From: Melastoma dodecandrum
Taxonomy: Eukaryota; Streptophyta; Magnoliopsida; Myrtales; Melastomataceae
Length of the DNA: 64,000 nt
Reading direction: 5' to 3'
NCBI GenBank assembly: GCA_029817715.1
Contig: JARUPY010000371.1
Coordinates: 496,001 to 560,000 of the forward strand
The notes below the pieces were generated by a model, which saw only the letters and a program-made list of their open reading frames with translations, had not been told where the DNA came from and searched no databases. The position numbers and the translations under genes are program-made. Of this stretch, positions 17,432 through 25,879 are shown piece after piece. How positions within the stretch are numbered: position 1 is the stretch's first letter; every line of letters starts with the position of its first letter.

Positions 17432-18045
17432 GCACTCTTATGGACGCCGTCGATTCGAGCGTCTTGGCCGAACTTCGCGGCTACACTGGCAACAAAGACT
17501 TCGAAAAGCTCCAGGGACTTGCTAACAGCAAGCGCATCGACGCATCGCGCTTCAGGTTGCAACTCCGGAACCATCTCCAGGAGATTGGCTTCACTATCGT
17601 AGGTCAGGGTTCGTACGGCCTTGTCTTCCAATCACCAGAACATGACTACGTCATCAAGGTTTTTCGCGAAGACGAAGCCTATCTGAAATGGGTCCGCTTC
17701 TGCCTCGCCAATCGCGATTGCCCTTACCTCCCCAAGTTTAGAGGGAAGTTCGTCAAGCTTGGCTCCAGTGATAGCTATGCTGTGCGTATGGAGAAGCTCA
17801 CTCCGCTGTCTCCTTCGGCGTCCCCTGTCTTCGAGTTCATCTACGACTATTGCAAGAATATCAATCCTCTCGCCAATGCGCGTGTGACGAAACGCATTCC
17901 GAACATCGAGCGAGGGTATCCAGGTCTAATCGAGATTCTCGACAATGTGCGAGAGATCGGAAGCGGCCATTACGTCGACCTTAGCGAGGCGAACGTAATG
18001 CTTCGTGGAGATACGCCGGTTCTTACCGATCCGATGTGCGGATGA
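17422..18045 (+). CDS. protein-kinase-like protein B
   Basis: An intact 207-residue small kinase fold. Gly-rich loop VGQGSYGLVF (residues 60-69), ion-pair Lys79 in DYVIKVF, hinge-region VRMEKLTPL, catalytic Asp186 and Asn191 in YVDLSEANVML, and LTDP (201-204) at the DFG position. Such compact kinases act on Ser/Thr or on small molecules; the substrate is not evident. It is a paralogue of the frameshifted gene at 4380: both share PKFRGKF(M/V)K and are driven by an identically spaced TAAATA box. The upstream hairpin suggests tight control. Confidence 0.7.
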   Translation: MDMRTLMDAVDSSVLAELRGYTGNKDFEKLQGLANSKRIDASRFRLQLRNHLQEIGFTIVGQGSYGLVFQSPEHDYVIKVFREDEAYLKWVRFCLANRDCPYLPKFRGKFVKLGSSDSYAVRMEKLTPLSPSASPVFEFIYDYCKNINPLANARVTKRIPNIERGYPGLIEILDNVREIGSGHYVDLSEANVMLRGDTPVLTDPMCG

Positions 18046-18104
18046 CTCTTGACACAATTGGCGCTTTAAAGTAAAAGAGGCTGTATTGCGCGAGGCACTT
18101 CCGC

Positions 18105-18396
18105 TTGAATATCCGCTACGAGGGTAAGGGTCGACGACTTCTACGTCTTCCGGGTCGGCTTCACGTCGACCGGCCGGGCGTTGGCCGAGGAGCGTGGCAC
18201 GATCGCCAACTGGCTCTTCGCCAAGGCCAGCTCCGAGCCCGGCGCCTATCACTTCGGGCATGGCCATCGTGCGACGGAGCGATTCTTGAACCCGCGCCGC
18301 GCCGACTACTTCCTGACGTTCACCAAGATGTCCGACATCCGCAAGTTCGAGGAACGCTTCCAGGTGCCCGGCTACACGCCGTCGATGTCAATCTAG
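18105..18396 (+). CDS. hypothetical protein, about 96 aa (frameshifted)
   Basis: Begins at TTG 18105 (MNIRYEGK, with GAGG 13-10 nt upstream) and continues after a frame change near 18125 as VDDFYVFRVGFTSTGRALAE through NPRRADYFLTFTKMSDIRKF. Compact alpha/beta, no recognised family. Its stop shares CTAG (18393-18396) with the convergent acetyltransferase gene. Confidence 0.5.
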
Positions 18397-18816
18397 GCGG
18401 GCAGCCTGACCATTGCGGTGCTGAGATACTTCTGCATCTCAGGAAAGGGCTTGAAGCCGAAGCCCACGTAGAATCGCACCAGGAGCGCGTGGGACAGGCC
18501 TGCGCCGAATGGGTTGGCATCCAGCACGATCTTGCAGTGATGGGCATCACAGGCCGCGCAGAGGGCCTCCATCATCATAGTCCCATAGCCCTCGCCGGGT
18601 TCGCTAGCTTCAAGGTGCTCCAGGATCACCCAGTCATCGCCTTCGATGGGCCAATCGTAGCGGTGAGGATCGCTGCTCTTGTTGAGCAGATCGTAGCAAA
18701 ACCATCGTCCCCCAATCCGGGTCGATCGCACGGTCGGCATCGTCGATTGCCATCTGAGCGGGAGCGTTGGCGAACAGGTTCTCTACGAGGACCATAAGCG
18801 AGCGGATATCAGACAT
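18393..18816 (-). CDS. GNAT-family acetyltransferase-like (frameshifted)
   Basis: About 140 residues. N-terminus MSDIRSLMVLVENLFANAPA at 18816; frame change near 18715; then EASEPGEGYGTMMMEALCAA (acetyl-CoA-binding Q/RxxGxG/A-like turn GEGYGT) and LVRFYVGFGFKPFPEM, the typical C-terminal YxxxGF strand of GNAT enzymes. Predicted to acetylate an amine on a protein or small molecule. Start overlaps the end of the upstream gene by 8 nt, so the two are coupled. Confidence 0.6.
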
Positions 18817-19366
18817 CTTCGTCGTCGAGCCCTGGGGTGTGGTCCTGGCCAGCTCTCGCCATCTTGATCGCGCTGGCGATCTTGCCGAGGTTGAACGGCA
18901 GCACCTTCAGCGTGCGGCGAAGGTGCTTGCAGCCCCAGCCGAGCAGCTCCGGGTTGTTCTTCTCGGGGAATCGGTCCTCTGGAACGATGCTCGCATCGTA
19001 CTGCGTCAGGATGTACTGGAAGCCGTGATAGAGGTAGCTCGGGCAGTTGCAGTGTAGACGAAGGTTGCCCGCCCATAGAAGCAGTCTCGCCGCCTCGTTG
19101 GCGTCGATCGACGGGTCATGTACCTGCTCCCAGAACTCGTCGAACTTGACGTATGTGTTCCAACCGTTGATGCCGCTCTCGACAAACCACTTGAACGTGT
19201 CGCCCTTGAACGCCTGATACTGGCAGCTCTTTACGAGCGGCGCCCAATCTCGAACCGGAAGCTTCGGAATGAAAGCTCCCGCCTGCTCGTTCGGAATGAG
19301 GTCGGCGATCAGTTCCTTATAGGTCATTGACTCCATAAGAAACGGCGTGTGACAGCAACGGTGCAT
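18809..19366 (-). CDS. SWIM-type zinc-finger-like protein, 185 aa
   Basis: Start ATG 19366, 4 nt after a TAAATA box on the minus strand. Cys106-x-Cys108 in LHCNCPSYLYHGFQYIL and Cys146-x-His148 in GWGCKHLRR give the CxC...CxH order of SWIM zinc motifs, used for DNA or protein binding. The surrounding sequence is aromatic and helical. I do not recognise a wider family with certainty. Co-transcribed with the GNAT-like gene downstream. Confidence 0.6.
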   Translation of the reverse strand: MHRCCHTPFLMESMTYKELIADLIPNEQAGAFIPKLPVRDWAPLVKSCQYQAFKGDTFKWFVESGINGWNTYVKFDEFWEQVHDPSIDANEAARLLLWAGNLRLHCNCPSYLYHGFQYILTQYDASIVPEDRFPEKNNPELLGWGCKHLRRTLKVLPFNLGKIASAIKMARAGQDHTPGLDDEDV

Positions 19367-19369
19367 CGA

Positions 19370-19699
19370 CTATTTAGTGCTGTCGCTGGGGCGCCAGCTC
19401 ACTGCCACGCTGACTGGCATCTCGATGTCGCCCATGGCCCTAGACGAATCGAACATCTTGAACTCCCAGACAGGCACTGAGAGTTCACTTACGAGCGCTC
19501 CGCGCCATCGCATTCTGATGATCGCGATTTGCTGCATTGTTGCGGTCCCGGAGACGACGCGATTTCTCCCGATTAGTTCTCCATGGTCTATTTCGTAGTC
19601 TACAAGCCAATCGTGAAACGCATCCATTTCGCTACTTGTGCCGGATGCGAGGAACTGAAAGCGGCCTGTTCCAGCATATGGTTTGATAGTCAATTGCAT
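19370..19699 (-). CDS. hypothetical protein, 109 aa
   Basis: Intact, beta-rich (MQLTIKPYAGTGRFQFLASG ... MPVSVAVSWRPSDSTK). Its stop codon TAG lies inside the ACTAAATAG box that serves the next gene. No recognised family. Confidence 0.6.
   Translation of the reverse strand: MQLTIKPYAGTGRFQFLASGTSSEMDAFHDWLVDYEIDHGELIGRNRVVSGTATMQQIAIIRMRWRGALVSELSVPVWEFKMFDSSRAMGDIEMPVSVAVSWRPSDSTK
19371..19376 (-). promoter_or_regulatory. TAAATA box, 4 nt before a start codon
   Basis: Minus strand CTAAATA, then GTCG and ATG 19366. The only minus-strand member of the set, with the same 4-nt spacing, which argues against codon-context coincidence. Confidence 0.5.
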
Positions 19700-19856
19700 T
19701 GTCTGAAAACCGATAAAAGAAAGATGCCGACCTAGCCTAATGGCTGCGACCTGCCAAGAACGAAAGTCGGTTCACCCTCGAAATTTTCATGTTGACGCCG
19801 GAAGGGAGGCCGGTGCACAAAGCGCCATTGATTTTCAGACCTATGAGTTTCAGGAA

Positions 19857-20198
19857 ATGATTTCCCAGGAAGAGAAGGCTCGCTTCGAGCAGGACCTCCG
19901 GTCATCCAAATACCGGCAGAATTACGACACCCTCGTTGGCGGTGATGGCTCCCGTTGTGCGCTCGGCGTGCTTTGCGGCGTGCTCGGGCTGCCCCTCGTC
20001 GACTACAATGACACCGTGCGCGCCTACGACGTGCTGGAGCATCGCGGCATCGACCTGATGTACTTCTGGACAGTCAACGACGTCGAGCAGCGCTCGTTCG
20101 GAGAGATTGCCGACCTCGTGCGCGACGCCGACGTCAGCGGCCCGATCTTCAACAAGGTTGCGCCGAAGCCGTACAATGGGGCATTCCCCGACCGCTGA
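19857..20198 (+). CDS. hypothetical protein, 113 aa
   Basis: MISQEEKARFEQDLRSSKYR at ATG 19857, then LVGGDGSRCALGVLCGVLGL and YFWTVNDVEQRSFGEIADLV. The GDGSRCALGVLC stretch and helical layout recur in small phage proteins of unknown role. The reading frame is open 117 nt further upstream, but the sequence there does not look coding. Confidence 0.6.
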   Translation: MISQEEKARFEQDLRSSKYRQNYDTLVGGDGSRCALGVLCGVLGLPLVDYNDTVRAYDVLEHRGIDLMYFWTVNDVEQRSFGEIADLVRDADVSGPIFNKVAPKPYNGAFPDR

Positions 20199-20246
20199 CA
20201 TCCGCCGCGATAGTTTGCTCTAGATCATTTTCTTGAAGGCATTTCC

Positions 20247-20832
20247 ATGCTGATGATTTTGCTCGTCTGTCTTTTGAACCTTGTGATCTCCTTCTTCAAA
20301 CGCCCGAGCCTGCGGTATGGCATGGGTCGAGACAAAGGCGATCGGCGGCTTTTCGCGTGTGCTCGTCTGGTGCGCCGCAATCCAGGCCGTCGTCGGCTTC
20401 TCGATGGTCGTCGTCTTCGCCGAAGCGGGACTCGTCTCGCTCTTCTACCCGGCCGCGCATGCACTAGCGGCGAAGATGATCTCGCTCTGGTACCTCGCGG
20501 TCATCGTCCCGGCCATCGGCACGGGGACGATCATCACGGTTCATTCCTGGATCGTCGCCTACCAGAAGCGCGACTTCGCTTCGATCTCGACAGCCGCCTA
20601 CAACACCATTGCCGAGTACCACAACGTCTCGACGGCCGGTGGCGGTATCACGTCCGCAATGAAGACCGTCTTCGATGGCGCGGACAGCGATGACCTCGGC
20701 GGCGCATTTGCCATGATGGCACTCGTCTTAGCGGCACTCTCCCTCGTTGCGGGCGTCGTCGCGACGTACCTCATCATCGATCACTACAAGGGCTCCATCG
20801 GCTTCGTCGACTCCCTGTCGGAGGGCCTGTGA
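20247..20832 (+). CDS. multi-pass membrane protein, about 194 aa (frameshifted)
   Basis: Starts at ATG 20247 with GAAGG upstream (MLMILLVCLLNLVISFFKRP), then after a frame change near 20315 continues VETKAIGGFSRVLVWCAAIQ. Four to five hydrophobic segments: residues 1-17, the VWCAAIQAVVGFSMVVVF helix, WYLAVIVPAIGTGTIITV, and MMALVLAALSLVAGVVATYL. Inner-membrane protein of unknown role, followed by two overlapping cytoplasmic genes. Confidence 0.6.
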
Positions 20833-21281
20833 TGAGCACCTTCCGTCGCGAGTATCGCCGGGTTTCTCTCGGCACTTCGTTCTTCCCCGACAGCCAGCCG
20901 CTGCGTGACTTCCACGCCGATCTCACGGCCTTCTTGGAAGGTGCCACACCGGAAGAGCTGAAGGACGACGCCTATATCGAGGTCGACCGCGATGGCTGGA
21001 TCGTCATCGGCAGCGCGAGGCTCGAAGACGACATCGAGATGCGGGCGCGCATCGCGTCTACGCTGAAGGAAGACGCGGAATGGATGGCCAAGATTGTCGA
21101 GCGCTACGCCGAGCACACCGACAATCTGATCGACGATCTCCTCCAGATTTCGAAGTCTGAATACGCGCATCGCTTCGGCACGGGCGCCGAGCCCCGCCCG
21201 GAGGTACAGGACGCGATCACCGATCGCATCATGGCCGAGATCGCCAAGTTCGAGGCTGCCGATGGCGAGGCCTCGCACTGA
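20832..21281 (+). CDS. hypothetical protein, 149 aa
   Basis: ATG 20832 overlaps the membrane-protein stop (a GTG three bases earlier is an alternative). Acidic, helical (DRIMAEIAKFEAADGEASH tail) with a beta segment DAYIEVDRDGWIVIGSARLE. No recognised family. Confidence 0.6.
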   Translation: MSTFRREYRRVSLGTSFFPDSQPLRDFHADLTAFLEGATPEELKDDAYIEVDRDGWIVIGSARLEDDIEMRARIASTLKEDAEWMAKIVERYAEHTDNLIDDLLQISKSEYAHRFGTGAEPRPEVQDAITDRIMAEIAKFEAADGEASH

Positions 21282-21613
21282 TGGCCAAGAAGAAGAAGCC
21301 TCTGACAAAGGCCGACTGCCAGAAGCGTCACGCCAAGCGGCGCGGCCTTGAGCGCTACCACGTTGCACTCAATCGGCATGATCTTCGGGAGATCGCCGAC
21401 GCCATCATGACCGGGCGCTCTTTCATGGTCGAGCGTCAGTCGCTTCGTGTGTCGATCCACGCGGTCGTGGTGCGCAAGGCCGGGCACGTCGTCCCGGTCG
21501 TGTTCGACAGCGTTCGGCGCACGGTCGTCTCTCTTCTCCCGATGCATGAGATGTATCCGATCCTCCTTCCGCGAGGATGCGACAATCTGACATATGCTCA
21601 TTCTGAGCATTAG
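21281..21613 (+). CDS. hypothetical basic protein, 110 aa
   Basis: ATG overlaps the preceding stop by one base. Strongly basic N-terminus (MAKKKKPLTKADCQKRHAKR) suggests nucleic-acid binding; the rest is a compact beta-rich domain (SIHAVVVRKAGHVVPVVFDS). Its last codons lie within the first palindrome of the NAD-island control region. It could be the cognate regulator, but nothing in the sequence proves it. Confidence 0.6.
   Translation: MAKKKKPLTKADCQKRHAKRRGLERYHVALNRHDLREIADAIMTGRSFMVERQSLRVSIHAVVVRKAGHVVPVVFDSVRRTVVSLLPMHEMYPILLPRGCDNLTYAHSEH
21594..21610. promoter_or_regulatory. palindromic operator candidate O1
   Basis: ATGCTCA-TTC-TGAGCAT, a perfect 7-3-7 palindrome spanning the last codons and stop of the gene at 21281. 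Confidence 0.55.
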
Positions 21614-21651
21614 ATATCGACGAAAGCTCGTTCGAGGCCTATCATACCCTT

Positions 21652-21668
21652 ATGCTCAGATTGAGCAT
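21652..21668. promoter_or_regulatory. palindromic operator candidate O2
   Basis: ATGCTCA-GAT-TGAGCAT, the same arms as O1 with a different spacer, centred 58 bp downstream and abutting the TATAAATA box at 21669. Identical arms with unlike spacers point to a protein-binding site. Confidence 0.6.
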
Positions 21669-21676
21669 TATAAATA
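21669..21676 (+). promoter_or_regulatory. T4-late-type promoter box TATAAATA
   Basis: Exact TATAAATA, the T4 late consensus, 57 nt before the NMNAT start and directly next to operator O2. The best single promoter match in the window. Confidence 0.6.
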
Positions 21677-21733
21677 GAACCGAGCTTCGCGATAGACGCG
21701 GCCAAGGCTCGAAAACCGAAAGCGATAGACGCT

Positions 21734-22795
21734 ATGACTATATCTCTTATTTGCGAGAGCAATCTCGCTGTATTCATTGGCAGGTTCCAGCCATTTCACT
21801 TGGGACATGCGGCCATTGTTGATGCCGCTCTCGACCAGTGTGAAAATCTGGTCATTCTCGTGGGTTCCGCGTTCAAGGCGCGCAGCACCTACAATCCTTT
21901 CAGCTTCGAAGAACGCAAGACGATCATCCTCTCGGCCCTTAAGACCGAGTACCAGGACCGAGTCGTCGTGCTTCCCCTGCGCGACAGCGAATACAACAAC
22001 GACCAGTGGGTCTTGAATGTACAGCGCGGCGTCGAGGAAGCATCGCACCATTTCTTCGGCAGGTCGGATATCTCCGTGGCCCTCGTCGGGCACAAGAAGG
22101 ACGACACGAGCTTCTACCTTAACATGTTCCCGCAGTGGGGATCGATCGCTGTTCCGAACTACCAGCAGCTATCGGCGACGCCGCTCCGCGAGAACTACTT
22201 CGTCAACGCCGGTCTCGCGCCGGAGATGTCGGCTCTCTACCTGGAGACCGGCGTCCTTGCGCCCTCGACGGTCGCGTACCTGCGCGAGTTCGAGACCTCG
22301 GCCGACTTCCAGAAGATGGTCGACGAGTTCCGGTTCATCGAGAAGTACAAGGAGCCCTACAAGGCACTCCCCTACCCGCCCGTATTCGTGACCTGCGACG
22401 TTTGTATCGTCCAGTCAGGACATGTCCTCCTCATCCGTCGCCGGGCGCTGCCCGGAAAGGGTCTCTGGGCGCTGCCCGGTGGCTTCGTCGAGCGCACCCA
22501 GCGTGTCGAGGAAGCGGCCTATGCCGAACTGGAGCAGGAAGCCGGTCTAACCCGCAAGACGGTCGGCACCTACGACAAGACGAAGGTTTTCGACGATCCG
22601 TATCGCTCGGCGCGCGGTCGCACGATTACTCACGCCTACTTGTTCCGGCTGCCCGACAGCAAGACGTTCCCGCGCCTCAAGGCCGGTGACGACGCGGACA
22701 AGGCCGTCTGGTGGCCGATCAACGCAATCACGACGGACATGTGCTTCGAGGATCATCGAGCGATGATCATGAACCTTCTCGAAATCAACAACTGA
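21734..22795 (+). CDS. nadM: bifunctional NMN adenylyltransferase / Nudix protein
   Basis: 353 residues, laid out like the cyanobacterial NadM-Nudix fusion. Residues 11-190 are the nucleotidyltransferase: FIGRFQPFHLGH (ATP-binding HxGH) and a C-terminal LSATPLRENYF turn. It forms NAD+ from NMN and ATP. From about 220 a Nudix domain follows, with GGFVERTQRVEEAAYAELEQ EAGL as its box; relative to the consensus the box has Gln at the first Glu position and Ala for Arg, so hydrolase activity may be reduced. Transcription probably starts at the TATAAATA box; nadV follows 19 nt downstream with its own AAGGAG. Confidence 0.9.
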   Translation: MTISLICESNLAVFIGRFQPFHLGHAAIVDAALDQCENLVILVGSAFKARSTYNPFSFEERKTIILSALKTEYQDRVVVLPLRDSEYNNDQWVLNVQRGVEEASHHFFGRSDISVALVGHKKDDTSFYLNMFPQWGSIAVPNYQQLSATPLRENYFVNAGLAPEMSALYLETGVLAPSTVAYLREFETSADFQKMVDEFRFIEKYKEPYKALPYPPVFVTCDVCIVQSGHVLLIRRRALPGKGLWALPGGFVERTQRVEEAAYAELEQEAGLTRKTVGTYDKTKVFDDPYRSARGRTITHAYLFRLPDSKTFPRLKAGDDADKAVWWPINAITTDMCFEDHRAMIMNLLEINN

Positions 22796-22814
22796 GACAT
22801 AAGGAGATACGAAA

Positions 22815-24272
22815 ATGACCTTCCAGTTCAACTACAAGGACTTCTACGACGTCATCGAACTCGTCGACTACAACATCCTCCTGAAGAGCGACGCCTACAA
22901 GGACAGCCACCACAAGCAGCTTCCTGATGGCACGACCCAGATGTACTCCTACATCGAGAGCCGTGGCGGTCGCTTCAGCAAGACGCTGTTCTTCGGCCTC
23001 CAGGCGTTCATCAAGCGCTATCTCTCGCGCCCGATCACCAAGCGCCAGATCGACTTCGCCGCCGAGCAGGCGGCCCGCATGGGCACGCCGTTCAACTACG
23101 ACGGCTGGCTGTACATCCTAAAGGAGTACGGCGGCATGATTCCGCTCACGATCAAGGCTGTTCCCGAGGGAACCGTGATCGAGACGAAGAACGCACTCGT
23201 CGTCATCTACAACGAGGACCCGAACCTTCCCTGGCTCACCTCCTGGATGGAGACCGCAATCCTGCGCGCCGTTTGGTACCCGACGACCGTGGCGACCGGC
23301 TCCTGGGAAGCCAAGAAGATCATCAAGCACTACCTCGACGCGACCAGCGACATCGCTGACCTCGTCCTGTCGACCCGCCTGAACGACTTCGGCGCCCGTG
23401 CCTCGACCTCTTCGGAGAGCGCGGCGCTCGGCGGCCTAGCCCACCTCGTCAACTTCCAGGGTAGCGATACCAAGGAAGCGGTCCCCTACGCCCAGGTCTA
23501 CTACGACAAGGTCGACGGCGTCGCTCTGTCGCTGCCTGCGGCCGAGCACTCGACGGTCACCGTGTGGGGCAAGGACAAGGAGATCGAGCCCTACCGCAAC
23601 ATGCTCAAGCAGTTCGCGAAGCCCGGCTCCTACGTCGCCATCGTCTCGGACTCCTACGACATCTTCAACGCTGTCGAGAAGCTCTGGGGCCAGGAGCTGC
23701 GCCAGGAGGTCCTGGACAGCGGCGCGACCATCATCATCCGCCCGGATTCGGGCGACCCGCTGGTGGTACCGGTGAAGTGCATCGAGATGCTCGACAAGGC
23801 CTTCGGCCATACCGTGAACTCGAAGGGGTACAAGGTGCTCAACACGGTCCGCGTCATCCAGGGCGACGGCATCGACAACAACATGATCGAGATGATCTGC
23901 GGCAAGCTGCGGGTGCTCGGTTACTCCCTGGAGAACATCGCCTTCGGTGAAGGCGGCAAGCTGCTCCAGTCGGAGATCGATCGCGACACCCAGAAGTTCG
24001 CGATGAAGGCCTCCTCGGCGATCGTCAACGGCGAGGACCGTGACGTCTTCAAGGACCCGATCACCGACCAGGGCAAGAAGTCGAAGCGCGGTCGCTTCTC
24101 GGTCATCCGGGTCGACGGCGTCTACCGGACGGTCGCGGAAGGCGCCGATGGGGATATCCTCCGCGTGGTCTACCGCGATGGCGAGCTGCTGATCGACGAC
24201 AGCTTCGACACGGTTCAGGCCCGCTCGGTCGAGCGCCTCGACGAGGACGCTCTGTCTCTGGTAGCGGCGTGA
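22815..24272 (+). CDS. nadV: nicotinamide phosphoribosyltransferase
   Basis: 485 residues, the usual length for NadV/NAMPT. Family landmarks in order: DAYKDSHHKQLPDGTTQMYS and ESRGGRFSKTLFFGLQ (N-terminal), FGARASTSSESAALGG, LSLPAAEHSTVTVWG with the catalytic His, IIRPDSGDP, VIQGDGI and AFGEGGKLLQ (phosphate and ribose contacts). Converts nicotinamide and PRPP to NMN, the substrate of the adjacent NMNAT, so the pair regenerates NAD+ from the nicotinamide released by NADases. AAGGAG lies 9 nt before ATG 22815. Intact, no frameshift. Confidence 0.95.
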   Translation: MTFQFNYKDFYDVIELVDYNILLKSDAYKDSHHKQLPDGTTQMYSYIESRGGRFSKTLFFGLQAFIKRYLSRPITKRQIDFAAEQAARMGTPFNYDGWLYILKEYGGMIPLTIKAVPEGTVIETKNALVVIYNEDPNLPWLTSWMETAILRAVWYPTTVATGSWEAKKIIKHYLDATSDIADLVLSTRLNDFGARASTSSESAALGGLAHLVNFQGSDTKEAVPYAQVYYDKVDGVALSLPAAEHSTVTVWGKDKEIEPYRNMLKQFAKPGSYVAIVSDSYDIFNAVEKLWGQELRQEVLDSGATIIIRPDSGDPLVVPVKCIEMLDKAFGHTVNSKGYKVLNTVRVIQGDGIDNNMIEMICGKLRVLGYSLENIAFGEGGKLLQSEIDRDTQKFAMKASSAIVNGEDRDVFKDPITDQGKKSKRGRFSVIRVDGVYRTVAEGADGDILRVVYRDGELLIDDSFDTVQARSVERLDEDALSLVAA

Positions 24273-24619
24273 TGAGCACGCCTGAAGTAACTGGTGAGCG
24301 GCAGTACGTCCTGTCGCTCACCACCACCGATGGAAAGCGCTTCTGGTACACCAGGGATCGCGACGGCAACTTCTGGTCGGAGTTTTTCGACCTGACGCTC
24401 GTCGACATGCCGACCGTGCTCAGCGTCCTAGATTGCCCGGCGATAGGCTGGGGGAATCTTCCGCCAAACGCTTCACACGTCGAGGTCAGCCAAGTTCGTC
24501 TCGAACCGATGGACCTGACGGGGCCGGATATCGCCGAGGAGCGCAGGCAGGCAGCCGCAAAGGTTGCGATGAAGGCGCTCACCAAAAGCCAGCGCGAGGC
24601 TCTGGGGCTGGATTTCTGA
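24272..24619 (+). CDS. hypothetical protein in the NAD operon, 115 aa
   Basis: ATG 24272 overlaps the nadV stop (GTG 24269 possible). Beta-rich first half (YVLSLTTTDGKRFWYTRDRD), helical basic C-terminus (MKALTKSQREALGLDF). No recognised family. Coupling to nadV makes it a candidate accessory of the NAD pathway. Confidence 0.65.
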   Translation: MSTPEVTGERQYVLSLTTTDGKRFWYTRDRDGNFWSEFFDLTLVDMPTVLSVLDCPAIGWGNLPPNASHVEVSQVRLEPMDLTGPDIAEERRQAAAKVAMKALTKSQREALGLDF

Positions 24620-24623
24620 GGCA

Positions 24624-24986
24624 ATGGCACACGTCGTCTACAACTGGCGCCATGGCGTCTTCTCGCTGTCGCGCAAGGCACTGTTGCTCGGCAAGGAGCT
24701 GTCCGGCGATCCGGCCTGGGGCGGCTCCGATGCCTGCACGAAGTTCGGTTACGGCAGGGACCTTCTCCGTCACGACCCGACGCTCTTGGAGGTCATTCGG
24801 CAGCTCGGCGTCGAGGCTCAGGGCCCCTACGCGCATTTCAAGGTCGTCGAGGTCGACAAGCCCTACACGATCTGCAAGGACCACAACAACGTGGAGAGCG
24901 TGAAGACCGCCGACGATTTCGTGTGGTTTGACCCGACGCCTAGACTTTCGAACGAAAATCGTAAACCGGACGAGGACCAACCATGA
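24624..24986 (+). CDS. hypothetical protein in the NAD operon, 120 aa
   Basis: ATG 24624, 4 nt after the preceding stop; end overlaps the macrodomain start by 4 nt (ATGA). Contains SLSRKALLLGKELSGDPAWG and VEVDKPYTICKDHNNVESVK. No recognised family. Confidence 0.65.
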   Translation: MAHVVYNWRHGVFSLSRKALLLGKELSGDPAWGGSDACTKFGYGRDLLRHDPTLLEVIRQLGVEAQGPYAHFKVVEVDKPYTICKDHNNVESVKTADDFVWFDPTPRLSNENRKPDEDQP

Positions 24987-25510
24987 AGATCGAGTACGTA
25001 ACCGGCGACCTGATGGCAGCGCCAGAGCCTGTCATTCTACACGGCTGCAACGCCCAAGGAGTCATGGGATCGGGGGTGGCGGCCCTGATCCGCTCTCAGT
25101 ATCCAAAGGCGTACAACGCCTATAAGGCGACGCATTCTCGCAAGGGCGAAGGCATTTTGGGGACTGCGATCTGGGCCAATTGCATCAACGCACCCGGTAG
25201 CCTTCGCGGCCATGTCGTCGGCAACCTCGTGACACAGCGCAACTTCGGCAGAGACAAGAGCATCGTCTACGCTGACTATGATGCGATCGCGTCGGCGTTC
25301 AGAGAAGTCGACATATTCTTCGCCGGGAGAAGCTCTATGTGGGATGTGCTTACAGACAAGACCGTCCCTGTCGAGCGAGTCGCGATGCCGCTGATCGGCG
25401 CCGGTCTTGCCGGTGGGAGCTGGAAGAGGATCGCGGGGATCATCGAAGAAATTGCCACCCACTTCCAGCCTGTGGTCTATCTGATCGACGGGAAGATTCC
25501 GGAGACTTGA
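24983..25510 (+). CDS. macrodomain protein (ADP-ribose binding/hydrolysis)
   Basis: 175 residues comprising one macrodomain: VTGDLMAAPEPVILHGCNAQ, GVMGSGVAALIRSQYPKAYN (adenine and distal-ribose loops) and MPLIGAGLAGGSWKRIAGII (second phosphate-binding loop). This layout is closest to the Poa1p/DarG class of macrodomains, which hydrolyse ADP-ribose 1''-phosphate or remove ADP-ribose from DNA or protein. Overlaps the preceding gene by 4 nt and lies in the same operon as nadM-nadV. Confidence 0.85.
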   Translation: MKIEYVTGDLMAAPEPVILHGCNAQGVMGSGVAALIRSQYPKAYNAYKATHSRKGEGILGTAIWANCINAPGSLRGHVVGNLVTQRNFGRDKSIVYADYDAIASAFREVDIFFAGRSSMWDVLTDKTVPVERVAMPLIGAGLAGGSWKRIAGIIEEIATHFQPVVYLIDGKIPET

Positions 25511-25879
25511 TTGTTAACCAGCTATTTTCTAGCCATTATCTTAGCTCATTTTGTTGCAGACTTTCTTCTTCAGACCGACTGGATGGCCACGAACAAGAGC
25601 AAGCGCACTGACGCTCTTGCTCTGCACGTCCTAACATATTCTCTCGTGATGGGATTGGCGTTCTTCACCTTCATAGATCGCGGGGCGCACAACGCCTTGG
25701 CGTTCTGGGCGATCACCTTCATCACGCATCTGATGACGGACGCGGTGACCAGCCGAATTTCAAGTCGGCTTTGGGCGTTGAAGAAATTCGGCCTCTTCTT
25801 CAAAGTGATAGGTGTGGATCAAACTATCCACTTCGCTACGCTTTGGGGCACGCTCGTCTACCTGTCGAGGCTGACATGA
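25511..25879 (+). CDS. DUF3307-type membrane protein
   Basis: 122 residues, TTG start immediately after the macrodomain stop. ILAHFVADFLLQTDWMATNK is the DUF3307 signature, followed by three further hydrophobic segments (YSLVMGLAFFTF, ALAFWAITFITHLMTD, IHFATLWGTLVYL). Integral inner-membrane protein common in phages; function not established. Confidence 0.75.
   Translation: MLTSYFLAIILAHFVADFLLQTDWMATNKSKRTDALALHVLTYSLVMGLAFFTFIDRGAHNALAFWAITFITHLMTDAVTSRISSRLWALKKFGLFFKVIGVDQTIHFATLWGTLVYLSRLT

Noticed and set aside
18053..18075. Host sigma-70 promoter from TTGACA at about 18053
   Set aside because: No acceptable -10 hexamer 16-18 nt downstream (sequence there is AAAGTAAAAG).
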